DNA of 64,000 nucleotides from Epiperipatus broadwayi (GCA_028023455.1 JAQFVV010000002.1:30323725-30387724); one strand, 5' to 3'. Counted from the stretch's first letter, positions 37,185 through 48,888 are shown. Notes: generated by a model from the letters alone, not told the origin. Program-made: numbers and translations.

Positions 37185-38230
37185 CACCTGGGTCTCGTTT
37201 TACGCGATAGATAGGTTCCTCAGAAAACACGCATAAATGAAATCGTGCAAAAATAGATGTAACTTACATTGAAAAAAAAGGGGGGGGTGTGGTCTGTGAT
37301 TTTTCAAAATTTATGTAAAAGCAAAGCACCAACGTAAAATTACTTTAAAATTCGCGCAAAAAAAAAAAATAAGGAAATAAAATATGACTAATAAAAAATT
37401 TCAAATTTGAAAAAAATTGATATAAGACAAATTTTTTTTAACTATAATATTTAATTTTATTCAAAATAATATATTTTTATGCATAATTTGCAGTCCAGTA
37501 ATTTACATTTTTTTAAACACGTTTTAATTATTATAGCTATTTGCCGAAAAACCTTGTTTGTTTGCAAACAACTAGTGCCAACTTCACACTCATGTTGTGT
37601 CAGTGGTTTTCTGGTGACAACCTAATTAGTAATTAATCTTTGAGACAATGATTTTATTAATTGTTTATGAAACTAACAACTAAAAATTAAATTCTTATTT
37701 TTGTCTTTAATTTTCAACTCCGTTTAAAAATCAAATTTCACATAAGTAATTTTTAAATTGTTAATTACAATTAAAAATCAGATTTTAATTGTCAAATTTA
37801 ATTGTGCCTACGCTATTACTGACTTTTTAAAAATAAACTTGTGGACACTAAATGATTAATAATTGATTACGTTCTTTTTTAAAAAGCAAAAACAGAATGT
37901 GATTTAAAATGCAAAATTAACACGTACGTTTGAACAAATTTACATTATAATCTTGTAAAATTTAATGTGGATACATAAAATGTGGAAATTATGATTTTAA
38001 TTTCATTATTGCATAAAATCTTACTATTATAAAGCACTGAAAATATTGAAATTACTAAGATGAAAGTTGTTGAATTCCAATAATGTGCTATTACTTTCAA
38101 TATAATGTAAGTGCGCGAAATTTATTATTTAAAGTAATAGCGCATTATCGGAGTTCGACTTCTGGTAAAACATGAATCGCGTAACTTCAAAATCGTGTTA
38201 AATAAGTCCGCGTAAAAAGAGACCCAGGTG
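37185..38230. mobile_element. TA-flanked TIR element copy 1 (Tc1/mariner-like MITE)
   Basis: Ends CACCTGGGTCTCGTTTTACG and its near complement, with TA on both outer sides (37183-37184, 38231-38232). Long imperfect subterminal repeats; non-coding. Copy 2 at 55031-56004 shares ends and interior. A TA duplication suggests Tc1/mariner, but no transposase is present. Confidence 0.82.
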
Positions 38231-38232
38231 TA

Positions 38233-39460
38233 ATCTTTATTTATTTATCTCTTGCACACAATAATGGTTTATAGAGTTCTAGCTTTGTGAGCTAGATTTG
38301 TGCATAACAGTAATAAGTAGGGTTTATGTTTATTGTTAAGGAGATCCAGATAATGATCCTGGTTACTTCTTTAGAAATTTAGTTTATAGTTAGTCAATTC
38401 ATTGATGGTACTAAGTGCAAGAGCATTGATAATGATGGTCAGGATGTTTTTAGTTTCTTAGCATTATTTGCCTTAATGTTGTATTTTGATGGAGTAGCAC
38501 CTAAGTATGTGTATCCAGATAATTATTGTTTGTACTTCTGCCGTAGATTTGGCAGTGCTAAATAATTAGCCTGGTCTATAATGGACTAATTCCAAATATA
38601 GCCACAAGATTATTAATTTATTTTTATTGTTTGTCATTCATGATAATGAATGATTATTACTTTCGTGTAATGCTAGTAAACTTTAAAGTTAATTCTGCGC
38701 TGATCTCTCATACTCATTTCTTTTATATTTAATTTTATATTTTGTTTATTTGGTGGTGATAATGGTGTCCTTCTTCTCATAATTCAGCACTGTTCAAAAT
38801 GGCTACCCGATAGTGTGATATTGTAACCTCAGATTCTCTCTTATTAACCCTTTATTTTCCATACTGTCACAATTGTCACCCAACATGTGGGACCACAATT
38901 TTCAATACTGTTACAATATATTAAAGATTTTAATAAGCATGTAAATGATTTTATGGCTGACTAAATATGTAACATTAAGAATAGAAATCTATTTCACAAA
39001 ACAAACCAAGTCCAAACATGTTATCTAAGATAAGTTTACAGACCAGATCTGAAGATCAGGTATACAATTTTGTCATCATCTTTCATCTGATAAAGTAGAC
39101 TGGCATTAGTATAACAAAAAATGGGTGTTATTTACAGATTGATTTAAATGATTCTTTAAGGATCTGGTTTGTAAATTTATCATAGTAATATATTCAGATG
39201 TGTGAAATAGATATATATTAAAAGATTTTTATGCGAATAAATACATCTTACAGATAGATTTGAGAAGGAATATAAAACAGAGATGAATACTATCTCCAGT
39301 TTAAATAAATAAATTGCTAAATGAATGCTGTTTGTTGAGTATGAAGTTGATACTGGAGGTAAGAAATTCACTCTATTGATTTTGTTGAAACGCCAGTGTA
39401 TGCAGATATCGAAAATTAATGAAATTTGTAGAGATAACATATATCTAAATATAAAACAAT
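38233..39460. other. WDR26 intron, no feature
   Basis: AT-rich, nothing recognised. Confidence 0.45.
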
Positions 39461-39461
39461 A

Positions 39462-39662
39462 TCAAATTACACTCCAAATGTTAAGAAATTTCAGCTACAC
39501 CCTCTGTGAATACATATATAAAAGTCCGATTCTCAAAGAGCCAGTTCAAAAAAGATAAAAAACATACTTTTTTGAACTGGCTTTCTGAGAGTCGGACTTT
39601 TATATATGTATTCACGATGGCATAGCTGAAATTTCTTAACATTTGAAGAGTGATTTGATATT
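39462..39662. repeat. Foldback repeat, about 200 bp
   Basis: Arms such as AAATGTTAAGAAATTTCAGC and AAAAGTCCGATTCTCA return inverted on the right; short loop near 39555-39567. The open frames here are by-products. Confidence 0.8.
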
Positions 39663-39739
39663 TAATTTCAGATAGTATTATGCACTGAGATTATAAAACA
39701 ATAAGTATAGGTGAAAATGGCAAACTATAATTATAGCTC

Positions 39740-40205
39740 TATATGGATAATGGAAGAGGATAAACGCTTTTAAGTAGTTGTTAGATAAAACTGCATTGAC
39801 TAAACATGCTTATGATAAAGGTTGGAAAGTTATTTTGTAGCCCATTGATTTTAGAATTAAAAAAAAGTTTGCAATATATTTTATTAGAAATATAGCTTCA
39901 GAAGAAGAGGTCAGGACATATCAGAGAAAGGAAAGTTAAAAGAAATTGAGGTTTTTGAGATATGATTTAGAGGATAAAAAAATAAAGCAATCAGAAAGTT
40001 AGAATTAATAATGTTGAAGAGTGTAAAGAGTTTAATTATTTAATAAGTTATAAAGTGAAAAAGGAATTGAATTTGACATGTACTTATAGAGAAATTATGG
40101 AAAGATATAATGGAATAATCTATGAAGAATAAAAAGAGAAATAGACAGACAAACTAAAAGACTATGAGTGTTTAATAAATACAACAAAAGATAGAAAGGC
40201 TTAGA
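39740..40205 (+). pseudogene. Possible decayed LINE fragment
   Basis: Plus-strand reading with stops contains NNVEECKEFNYLISYK, similar in form to the post-catalytic FKYLG segment of non-LTR reverse transcriptases, and the DNA has the A-rich coding look of the RTE copies. Weak. Confidence 0.3.
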
Positions 40206-40396
40206 TAAGATTATGAATTAAAATAGCTTATTTACATAAGATATTTGAGAATAATATTTACTACATAAATTGTTTAATGCTGTAACGCTATGTACATTAC
40301 TGTAATAAATGAAGTTTTACAAGTGCTATATTTCAATGTAAAAGAACTTAGAACTTGAGTATTTCATTACTGGAAATATATTTATATCTTAAATTT

Positions 40397-40610
40397 TACA
40401 ATAGTGATGTGATGTACTGTGACTTCTTCTTAAACGGAATCAGGAATCTATCAGCAACTATGCCCAGAGAAACCTGTTAGCCACTTTATCTTCCCTTTCC
40501 CTTCCCCAACCTAAGTAGTGATGTGATGTTTTGTGGCTTCTCCTTAAACGAAGTCAAGAATATCTTAGCAATTGTGCCTAGATAAACTTGTTAGCCACTT
40601 AATTTTCCAT
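40397..40610 (-). repeat. Duplicated about 90-bp 3' tail of the minus-strand LINE
   Basis: Two units (40397-40480 and 40511-40600) sharing AGTGATGTGATGT and GTTAGCCACTT. Immediately 3' of the LINE below, hence probably its 3' UTR. A single copy of the same unit is at 55565-55665. Confidence 0.65.
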
Positions 40611-42001
40611 TTCCCATATTCTGCTCCATCCCATTTCCACAACATAATCTTTGTCAACTCTAGGCCTGTATATCTAAATTTCCTTTATCTTTTCCCAAAC
40701 CCAGCATAAAAACCAATAATTCACTTTCTGTATAATCATTTTTTTCATATTTATTCTTCCATAACTTCATTATATGACCCTTTCTGTTTTCAAGCATTTA
40801 CATTCAATTAACAAATGCCTAACATTTTCTATTCCTTGCTTACATAATTTACAAAATAAATCATCCATATTTTTCCATTTACATGTACATTCTCTTGCAG
40901 CTAAAGATCCCGTTCAAGCCTTAAATACTAAACTACTTTCCTTATTATTATCATATATTAACTCGCACCTAATATTCACAAGCCTTAAATACTAAACTAC
41001 TTTCCTTATTATTATCATATATTAACTCACACCTAATATTCTGTTTATTTCTATATATAATTAAACTCTTTTTACTCTCCATACTATTTTCTCCATCTCT
41101 CTATTCTTTATTTTTTAAATCTATTCTTTTATCCCATTCCTTACTACTATAACACTCAACAATCCTCTTAACACAATCATCCCATCGTTTGTACAAATAC
41201 ACTGATATAAATTCTTTATCCAAATCTTTTGCATACTGCATTACCTTTCTCCCCCATCTTGTTACCTGCCCTTTACTCATAACCCAATTAAATACTATTT
41301 TGGTTATTCTTTTATTATCCATAAACTGCAATCTACCAAACATTTTCATTTTACTTTTTGCATCTCTCATATGAAAACTTGACCATCCCATTTTTCCTTG
41401 AATTGCCTTCCTTGCTGTCCATACATCTGCATCCAATGCATATCTTCCTAATTCCCTTTGAACTTTTTTTAAGTAATTTAATACCTCTTTACTAACATAT
41501 AATGCATCATTACCATATGTTAACCCTGCTACCGCAACTCCTTTCCATATAATTCTGGCTATATCATATTTATTATATGAAAACAATTTCTTTTATCAAT
41601 CCCTTTCTTTTCTTTGCTTCATTTATCAATTTTTTCTCCCATTCATCCAAATAATTTTTCTGATTACTTAAAATAATTCCCAAATAACTATATCTATTCA
41701 TCACACTTAACTTATTATCTCACAATAAAAATTCTACATCTTCTCTTTCCCCAGTATTAAAAATCATTATATTTGACTTTTCTTCACTAAATTTAATCCC
41801 CATCTCTTTACCCATCCTTGCACATGTCCTCAGCATAACTTTCATATCTTCTCTTCTTTCTGCACACAAAAATATATCATCCGCAAAAAAAAGACCTGAC
41901 AAAATATATACTCCCTTACTACCTATTAATGGTATCTCTATCCCTCTTCCTAATCTTTCTATTGCTCTTTCCATTTCACTCAAATACAACACAAACAAAA
42001 T
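40611..42001 (-). pseudogene. Second LINE clade: RT C-terminal half, 5' truncated and frameshifted
   Basis: Minus strand. The open stretch from about 42000 to 41720 contains LFFADDIFLCAERRED (catalytic Asp pair) and GIKFSEEKSNIMIF. After a frameshift, 41586-41101 reads WKGVAVAGLTYGNDALY, then MGWSSFHMRDAKSKMKMFGRL, the RT thumb/connection. Further on, CKLCKQGIENVRHLLIEC keeps a CxxC-H-C zinc motif typical of I- and Jockey-like C-termini. The endonuclease and early RT are missing, ended by hairpin element H5. About 64 bp is duplicated in tandem (40917-41043). Different clade from the RTE copies; exact clade not resolved. Confidence 0.8.
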
Positions 42002-42965
42002 ACAATAGTGCCACCCAGTGCAAGTCATAGTAATCAATGGATGCAAGAAGATTTGTGCATAAAAACCCTATCTATTATTTTCAGAAAATGGTGATCATGA
42101 GATGTTTAGTGGTTCAACACCATTTCTGCCCATGGGATGATTGTGACTATGTTTATTAAAGAACCAAAACACCAAAATGTATAGATAGTGAATTGGGGTC
42201 AAATCTATACAACTATATAAACGAAAGAGCTTGGACTGAAAACGAAAAATTTTGGACTCGTAGCTTTAGTTAACTAAAAAGGTAAAAGATGATTGCTAGA
42301 GAGTTGCATAAATCCTAAGATCGAGACCCAGTGCTCTCAGATTCAAAGCTCCTCACTGATGAAAGCAAAGAAGCTAGAAACTATTCTGTAGTTCAGGGGT
42401 CACCAACCCTATGCCCGTGGGCACCATGGTGCCCGCAGACCATTTTATGTGTGCCTGCCGCTATCCAAGCACGATAAAAAATTATTTATCTAATACAAAT
42501 AAATTTAATTTTTAAAATTTCTTATAAATTATTGTATTATATTGTAATTAAATTGTAGAGCATACTATACTTTTACAGCGTAAAAATATAAATGTTAATT
42601 AGATGTTAAAATTTTATTTTTAAAATAAATGTTTTTTTGTACATTATGTGTATTATTAACAATATCCAACTATAAATTTAGATTGAAAAAATAAATGTTG
42701 CCCGCCATCTGGTTGAAAAAAATAAATGGTGCCCGCCACCTGGCCGGTATTATAGAATGTGCTCTTAAGTGCAAAAAGGTTGGGGACCCCTGCTGTAGTT
42801 ATTGGATGAGGAGGCACTAGATAGGAATTTTATGCACAAACCTTTTTGCATCCATTGATTACTATGGTTTACCCTGGGTGGCACTTCCATATAGAGAGTT
42901 TGTCCCTGTTTTAACAGCTTGCGTAAATATAGGAGATGCTGATCACATGATGCTAGTGGCTTAAC
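42002..42965. mobile_element. Hairpin element H5 of the shared-core family
   Basis: Starts GTGCCACCCAGTGCAAGTC, like H1, and ends with its inverted counterpart at about 42870-42885. Core CTCCTCACTGATGAAAGC. The right half is interrupted by a hAT-type MITE at 42394. Confidence 0.75.
42394..42792. mobile_element. hAT-type MITE with perfect 8-bp duplication, inside H5
   Basis: Ends CAGGGGTCACCAACC and GGTTGGGGACCCCTG; duplication CTGTAGTT at 42386-42393 and 42793-42800. 399 bp, with GTGCCCGC repeats near both ends. Non-coding. Confidence 0.93.
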
Positions 42966-43137
42966 AACTTTACAATACTGAAGAATATTACATAGTCACT
43001 CTTTTACCATCATTTATGCGTAATAAAATATTCTACTCTTTTTCTTCATTTATAAGACATTACCAAAAAAAAGAGCACAATATTTTAATGTAAAAGAATT
43101 AAAGATTTTAAGACTTCTCATTCGATAATTTAATATA

Positions 43138-43611
43138 CAAAATTAACAAAGCGTATGCCACACTTGAATGAGAAGCTATAAAGATACACAGAAATTATTA
43201 CACGCTAAGCGCTTTCGAGGTCTTTTGCCTCATATTCATAGCGGTACTGTGAGCTGCAGAACGAAAAAATAGGGCAAGGGAAACAAAAACAGTATGCAAA
43301 GCATATGCAAATGAACTAGATAGTCCAACGTTTGGAGATGTCAAAGCAGGTATCTCGTCTATTAATGGCAATAATAACTCCATCAATAGACGAGATACCT
43401 GCTTTGACATCTCCAAACGTTGGACTATCTAGTTCATTTGCATATGCTTTGCATACTGTTTTTGTTTCCCTTGCCCTATTTTTTCGTTCTGCAGCTCACA
43501 GTACCGCTATGAATATGAGGCAAAAGATCTCGAAAGCGCTTAGCGTGTAATAATTTCTGTGTATCTTTATAGCTTCTCATTCAAGTGTGGCATACGCTTT
43601 GTTAATTTTGT
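43138..43611. repeat. Near-perfect palindrome, about 230-bp arms
   Basis: The left arm from 43138 (AAAATTAACAAAGCGTATGCC) to about 43368 is repeated inverted from about 43380 to 43611 with very few differences; about 12-bp loop. Two mirrored open frames (43198-43416 minus, 43332-43550 plus) follow from this symmetry. A diverged copy of part of the arm is at 59540-59690. Confidence 0.9.
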
Positions 43612-43795
43612 AAAAGAATATATCTTAATAAAAATAAATGTTTAGAATGAGTGAAAGTTCTAAATAGTATGCTTTTTTTTAAAAAAAAAATCATGTCAAT
43701 AAATATATTAATATTAAATAATAATTAATTATAATAAAAAATAAATAAAATAAAAAAAAAATTGAAAAGAGGGAACTTACAACAAAGGATGTTAC

Positions 43796-43893
43796 CTTGA
43801 ATTTTTTCCATGAGTTTTTGCCTCGAAATAGAACCTTTGCCTTCCCATTTCGCTGTCGCTCGGAGATCTTCTGCATTGCTACACATCATACAC
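43796..43893 (-). CDS. WDR26: WDR26 orthologue, coding exon (second of three seen)
   Basis: Seen: minus-strand exon of 98 nt between acceptor ttacag (43899-43894) and donor gtaac (43795-43791). One G completes a Gly codon begun in the upstream exon; 32 codons follow, and a final G joins the CA of the next exon to make Ala. The peptide contains [17 protein letters not shown], matching the end of the CTLH domain of WDR26. It is too short, and in the wrong frame for any ATG-initiated ORF, to be found by ORF calling; it was located by predicting what must lie between the other two exons. Neighbours: a near-perfect palindrome ends about 185 bp to the left (intronic, downstream for the gene), and a SINE begins about 50 bp to the right, upstream of the 3' splice site. 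Splice signals look intact despite this crowding. Confidence 0.95.
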
Positions 43894-43945
43894 CTGTAAC
43901 AAAAATTATTTTGAGCGATATTTTATTTAAAAAAAGGAAATTTAG

Positions 43946-44059
43946 TCAAGCATTGGTGGTCGAGAGGTCAGCGACAGCTGCTTTACAAGCAGTTGTCCCG
44001 GGTTAGCGGGTTCGCTTCCCGGCTGATGCTATGACATATGGGGGGGGGAGGGGGATAAA
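43946..44059 (+). mobile_element. tRNA-like SINE copy 3, with target duplication
   Basis: GAAATTTAG is duplicated at 43937-43945 and 44060-44068. Complete head: TGGTCGAGAGGTCAGCG (A-box region), TGCTTTACAAGCAG (anticodon-arm-like), GGGTTCGCTTCCC (B box), then GATGCTATGACATATG and a G-rich tail instead of A. It lies about 50 bp upstream of a WDR26 3' splice site. Confidence 0.9.
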
Positions 44060-44068
44060 GAAATTTAG

Positions 44069-44436
44069 AATAAAAAAGAGTTTTTGAATTCCTATATTTT
44101 GAAGTCAGAATCACTTCTTTGTAATATTTTTATGAAAAGATAAGTTGCAAAGGATTATTTAAATCTTTTCTTACTGTTTAATCCCTTTTGCTCTCTATTG
44201 AACCAATTTACAATTAAAAAAGTTGCCTTGTTTCTAATCAATTTGACAAAACAAAATAAAACCAAGCAATAAAAAAAAAAACGCTCTTTTAGAAATTAAA
44301 TTTATCAAAAGGTAAAATGACATACTCTTCTAAACTTTTAAATAGTTTTAAACTTGAGAATTTAGTGGAAATAAAAAATGATTTTATTTTTGGCAATGAA
44401 ACCACTGAATCGGATAAACTATCCGGCTCAATATAT
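44069..44436. other. WDR26 intron, no feature
   Basis: AT-rich, nothing recognised. Confidence 0.5.
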
Positions 44437-45655
44437 AATTAGAGGGGATTTGAATCTACTTTCAAGCTTTCTTTAGTCACCCACCCCATCTTATATAACT
44501 AATAAAAATGAGCCCATACATGCGAAAAAGATAAATATCTCCAATATGTGTATTTCATGCTGAACCAGCACTCATTAATTGGTCCCAGATCGTCATCTCT
44601 CACACATACATATAACCAGTGCTCAGTTTATATTATGATAGCAAATCTTCAAACTTTAATGGACAGGCTTTATTCTTCTTCACTCTCCAACTCTTCGGCC
44701 ATCTATATCACTGAAAATCTAAAGATGGTTTGTTCAAAGTCCTTGTTTGCCAATTTTTGATGTATCATACCCATGTTAATCATAAGCCAATCTGACTCCT
44801 CTTATGTAGGACCTTAAGCCCATTTAAATACCCAGAAGAGAGTTAAGCAGAATTCAGATTGAATATGTAATAATTAAATACATATATAATATTTATATTT
44901 TAAGCTAGATGTAATTAGAGGGGATTTGAATTCAGATTTTCAAGGTCCCTTTAATCATTCACTCCATCTTATATAACCAATACATATGACCACATACATG
45001 CAAAAAAATAAATGATCTCTAATATATGTATTTCATGCTGAACCAAGCACTCATCAGTTGGTCCAGATTATTATCTCTCACAAATATATATAAACAGTGC
45101 TTGGTTTATATTAAGATAGAAAATCTTCAAACTTTGATGGACAGGCTTCAATCTTCTCCACTCTCCAATTCTTTAGCCATCTACGTCATTAAAAATCTGA
45201 TGATGGCTTGTTCAAAGCCCTTGTTTACCAATTTTTGTTGTCATATCTGTATTGACCAAAGTTAATCTGACTCCTCATATATAAGATCCAAAGCCCTACG
45301 TATGGGCTGAATATGTACATAATAATTAAATACATATATCATATTTATATTGTAAATTAGATATAATTAGAAGGGATTTGAACCCAGACTTTCAAGATCC
45401 CTTTAGTCATCTATTCCATTAAAGTTTAAAGATTTGCTACCTTAATATAAAACCAGAATTGCTTATATATATATATGTGGAAGATGATAAACTGAACCAA
45501 CTGATGAGTGTTGATTCAGCATAAAATATGTGTATTAGAGATCATTTTTCTTTTTCGCATATATGTGGTCAAGTATATCGGCTGTATCAGATAGAGTGGA
45601 TACTAAAGAGTGCTTAAAAGTCTGGTTTCAAATCCCCTCTAATTACATCTAGTTG
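44437..45655. repeat. Repeat family with tRNA-like B-box end: tandem units plus an inverted unit
   Basis: Two head-to-tail units of about 470 bp (44437-44905, 44916-45360), a partial third (45367-45430) and an inverted unit (about 45430-45655). Each unit ends in a sequence that on its sense strand reads GGTTCAAATCCCCTCTAATT, which contains a pol III B-box-like GGTTCAAATCC. Bodies share ATGCTGAACCA, CACTCAT and ATGGACAGGCTT. Probably a SINE-like or satellite-like family; a fragment is at 26866. Confidence 0.65.
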
Positions 45656-45749
45656 AAAATATAAATACAATAGATATATTCAATTATATGTACATAAACT
45701 CATTTCATGTAAACATTATTTGCAAAAGTTTTGATAATGGACTATTTTC

Positions 45750-46204
45750 AGGGTGAATTCCTAATGTCCACTCCATATGTTCTTGTCGGTCCAGCTGTTA
45801 TTCATATGTGATTATTCATATAGTATACGAACATGGATGGCTGCTCACCAACATAGATTATCCAGTGTAGTGAGTTTATTAGCTTTTTACCTCTGAGTTT
45901 AAGATCAGAAACACCATGGACTTTCTTCACAGTTGCCTGATAAGGCAGAATGAATGTGTGTAATAGATAAACATTTTTCCAATAGATATATACAATCATG
46001 ACAGACAAAAATAAATCATGGCCCTTATTCCCAGGAGGCTGTAAAGTCACCAACTAAGGCAGCGGTTGGTGGCAAAGGCAGAGGGTGCTAAGAATCCTCT
46101 GATTGCGGACCCAGACTGCCATTTGATGATGACTTTATATTTAGGTACTTACACCTGCAGATCACTTTCAAGGACAGGAAGATTGCAAGAATTAGAAGAA
46201 CTGT
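45750..46204 (+). pseudogene. RTE copy 2, part 1 (5' leader and start of ORF)
   Basis: Closely follows 7430-7880 of the intact copy (GAATTCCTAATGTCCACTCC onwards), with indels that break the frame. Interrupted after TAGAAGAACTGT by the palindromic insertion at 46205. Confidence 0.85.
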
Positions 46205-47551
46205 AAATTCATCAATACTCCTTCAACACTTTAAGCAAATAACTTTATTTATATATTTTACAGTTTCGACTGTACTAGCAGTCTTCATCAGAACTACAAC
46301 ATAAAAAATTAGACAAATTATATCAATACAACCAAAATTATTATTCTTCATATTTCCATATAAAAGTAAAACAAAACAAAATAATATAAAGCAAAAACAA
46401 CTCAATCCAAACCCTTTCAACCAAAATCCTCCCAAATCTTTCAAAAACCCAACACATAAAAATTAAACTACAAAAAATATAATATTAAAATATATATATA
46501 TAATAATAATAACAAACTAATAATAAAAAAATAACAATAAAAATAAAAAATAACAAAAACATTTTAAAATCATTTTTAAATTATTCTTCAAATTGACAAA
46601 CAAATAAATGTATTAAAACAATTCAAATTTTATCATCAAACCATTAAAAACAAAACCCTTAAAACCCATTAAACCAATAATCTAAAATTTAATATCAAAA
46701 ATTATCATTTTTATCATAACTAATTACATATATAAGACCAAAAACCCAAATACCCAAAAAACAAAAATTAAAAAATAAACTTAAAAATAAAAATAAAAAA
46801 ATAAAAAATTAAAAATCAAAATATTAAAAATCAAAAAATTAAAAATCAAAAAACAAAATATTAAAAATCAATAAACAAAATATTAATTTTTTTTTTTTAT
46901 TTTTAAGTTTATTTTTTAATTTTTGTTTTTTGGGTATTTGGGTTTTTGGTCTTATATATGTAATTAGTTATGATAAAAATGATAATTTTTGATATTAAAT
47001 TTTAGATTATTGGTTTAATGGGTTTTAAGGGTTTTGTTTTTAATGGTTTGATGATAAAATTTGAATTGTTTTAATACATTTATTTGTTTGTCAATTTGAA
47101 GAATAATTTAAAAATGATTTTAAAATGTTTTTGTTATTTTTTATTTTTATTGTTATTTTTTTATTATTAGTTTGTTATTATTATTATATATATATTTTAA
47201 TATTATATTTTTTGTAGTTTAATTTTTATGTGTTGGGTTTTTGAAAGATTTGGGAGGATTTTGGTTGAAAGGGTTTGGATTGAGTTGTTTTTGCTTTATA
47301 TTATTTTGTTTTATTTTACTTTTATATGGAAATATGAAGAATAATAATTTTGGTTGTATTGATATAATTTGTCTAATTTTTTATGTTGTAGTTCTGATGA
47401 AGACTGCTAGTACAGTCGAAACTGTAAAATATATAAATAAAGTTATTTGCTTAAAGTGTTGAAGGAGTATTGATGAATTTATAGTGCAATATAAAAAGAA
47501 GCAAAATATAGAGGGAGAAAGAAGAAATGGACAAGAATTATATGTGAAATA
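46205..47551. mobile_element. Palindromic insertion with 12-bp duplication and hammerhead-like arm motif (copy 1)
   Basis: TAGAAGAACTGT is duplicated at 46193-46204 and 47552-47563, defining a 1347-bp insertion in RTE copy 2. About 46205-46880 and 46890-47482 are nearly perfect inverted arms; an extra 68 bp sits at the right end. Each arm has CTGATGAAGACTGC, a loop, then CAGTCGAAA, a 5-bp hairpin framed by CTGATGA and GAAA. Mirrored 73-codon frames (46223-46444 minus, 47241-47462 plus) follow from the symmetry. Long variable duplications suit target-primed retroelements, such as Penelope-like ones, better than DNA transposons. Class unproven. Confidence 0.8.
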
Positions 47552-48888
47552 TAGAAGAACTGTCTTATATTAAATGAGATTTGGACTTTGTGAAGTTAGG
47601 AGAAAAGGTGAAGAGACAATTGATTGAAAAAGTGGACATTTACTCTACTATAAAGGCACAAATATTGGAAATACAAGTGGAGTAGAATTCATGATAAATA
47701 AGTGGGAGAACAACATTGTGGAGATTGATGGTATATCGGACAGATTGGCAAGATTAGTTATACAACTTAATAGCAGATACCAAATGCAAATAATTCAGAT
47801 TTATGCCCCAACAAGTTCTCATAGCGATGAAGTAGTAGATGATTTTTATGTGGATATACAAAAGGTTTTTGATCAGAATAAACAACATTTTAAAATTGTT
47901 TTGGGAGACTTTAATGCTAGAATTGGTAAACAAATAGGTAATTTTGGTTATGGTAATAGAAATGAGAGAGGACATAAATTTGTGGAGTTTGCAGAAAAAG
48001 AAAAACTTTATATTATGAATTCTTTTTATGAGAAAAATGTTACAAGGAAATGAACATGTAAGCATCAAAATGAAGATACAGCAGAATTGGATTATATTTT
48101 GAGTAACAGAAAATACATATTTCAAGATTGTAATGTTCTTAATAAATTTAACACAGGAAGTGATCATCGATTAGTAAGATGTAAGATATGTGTTAATGCA
48201 AAACTAGAAAGACAAAAATTATTAAAAAAAACACTATTTACAGTTGATATTCCTAATCTTCAGAAACATTCTAACGAATTTAAATTAGAACTTACAAATC
48301 GGTTTCAAGTATTAGTAGATTTTGAACAAGATTCAGATTTGAATAAAATTAATACGAAAATAACTGATACACTTTTAAAAACTGCAACAAAGATAGCTGG
48401 TAGAAAAAAAGCAGCAATTTATTAATAAAATTTCTACTGAGACTAGAGAATTTATGAAGAAAAGAAGAAATATGAAGATATACAAAATTGATGCATTAAA
48501 AAAGATTGAATATCTCGAATTTTGTAAAATGGTGTAGAAAAGAATTGAAAATGATATAAGAAAGTATAACTGTGAACTAAGAAGGAATGATGTAGAAGAG
48601 AATAAAAATCTCAAGAGTATAAAACAACACTTTGGTATTGGTAGGAAATTTATATCTGCAATTTAAAAAAAAAGCTGGAATTATTACTAAAAAGAGAGAT
48701 GACATCATGAAATGGGTAGAATACTTTTATCAAGAATTATATAGTAATGAAGAACAAGTACCTCCTATATCTATTATATCTTCTGATTTGCCCAGAATTT
48801 TGAATGAGGAAGTGAGACATGCAATTAAATTTATGAAGAAAGCAAAAGCTCCAGGTAGTGAAGGAATTATAAATGATATATTGAAGCC
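47552..48888 (+). pseudogene. RTE copy 2, part 2 (endonuclease to early RT)
   Basis: Colinear with 7880-9225 of the intact copy. Retains LGDFNARIG and GSDHRLVR, but has stops (after VTRK at 48051-48053 and elsewhere) and frameshifts. Ends within KAPGSEGIINDIL where the 3.2-kb insertion starts. Confidence 0.9.

Noticed and set aside
43198-43550. Two mirrored 72-codon open frames starting MEMSKQVSRLLM
   Set aside because: They are the same palindrome arm read on opposite strands; no family resemblance.
43691-44006. Open frames [11 protein letters not shown] (minus) and [11 protein letters not shown] (plus)
   Set aside because: Both are out-of-frame or antisense readings over the real WDR26 exon at 43796-43893 and flanking intron.
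46223-47462. Two nearly identical 73-codon frames starting MKDLGGFWLK
   Set aside because: Mirror images in the arms of the palindromic insertion, crossing the hammerhead-like hairpin; no protein support.
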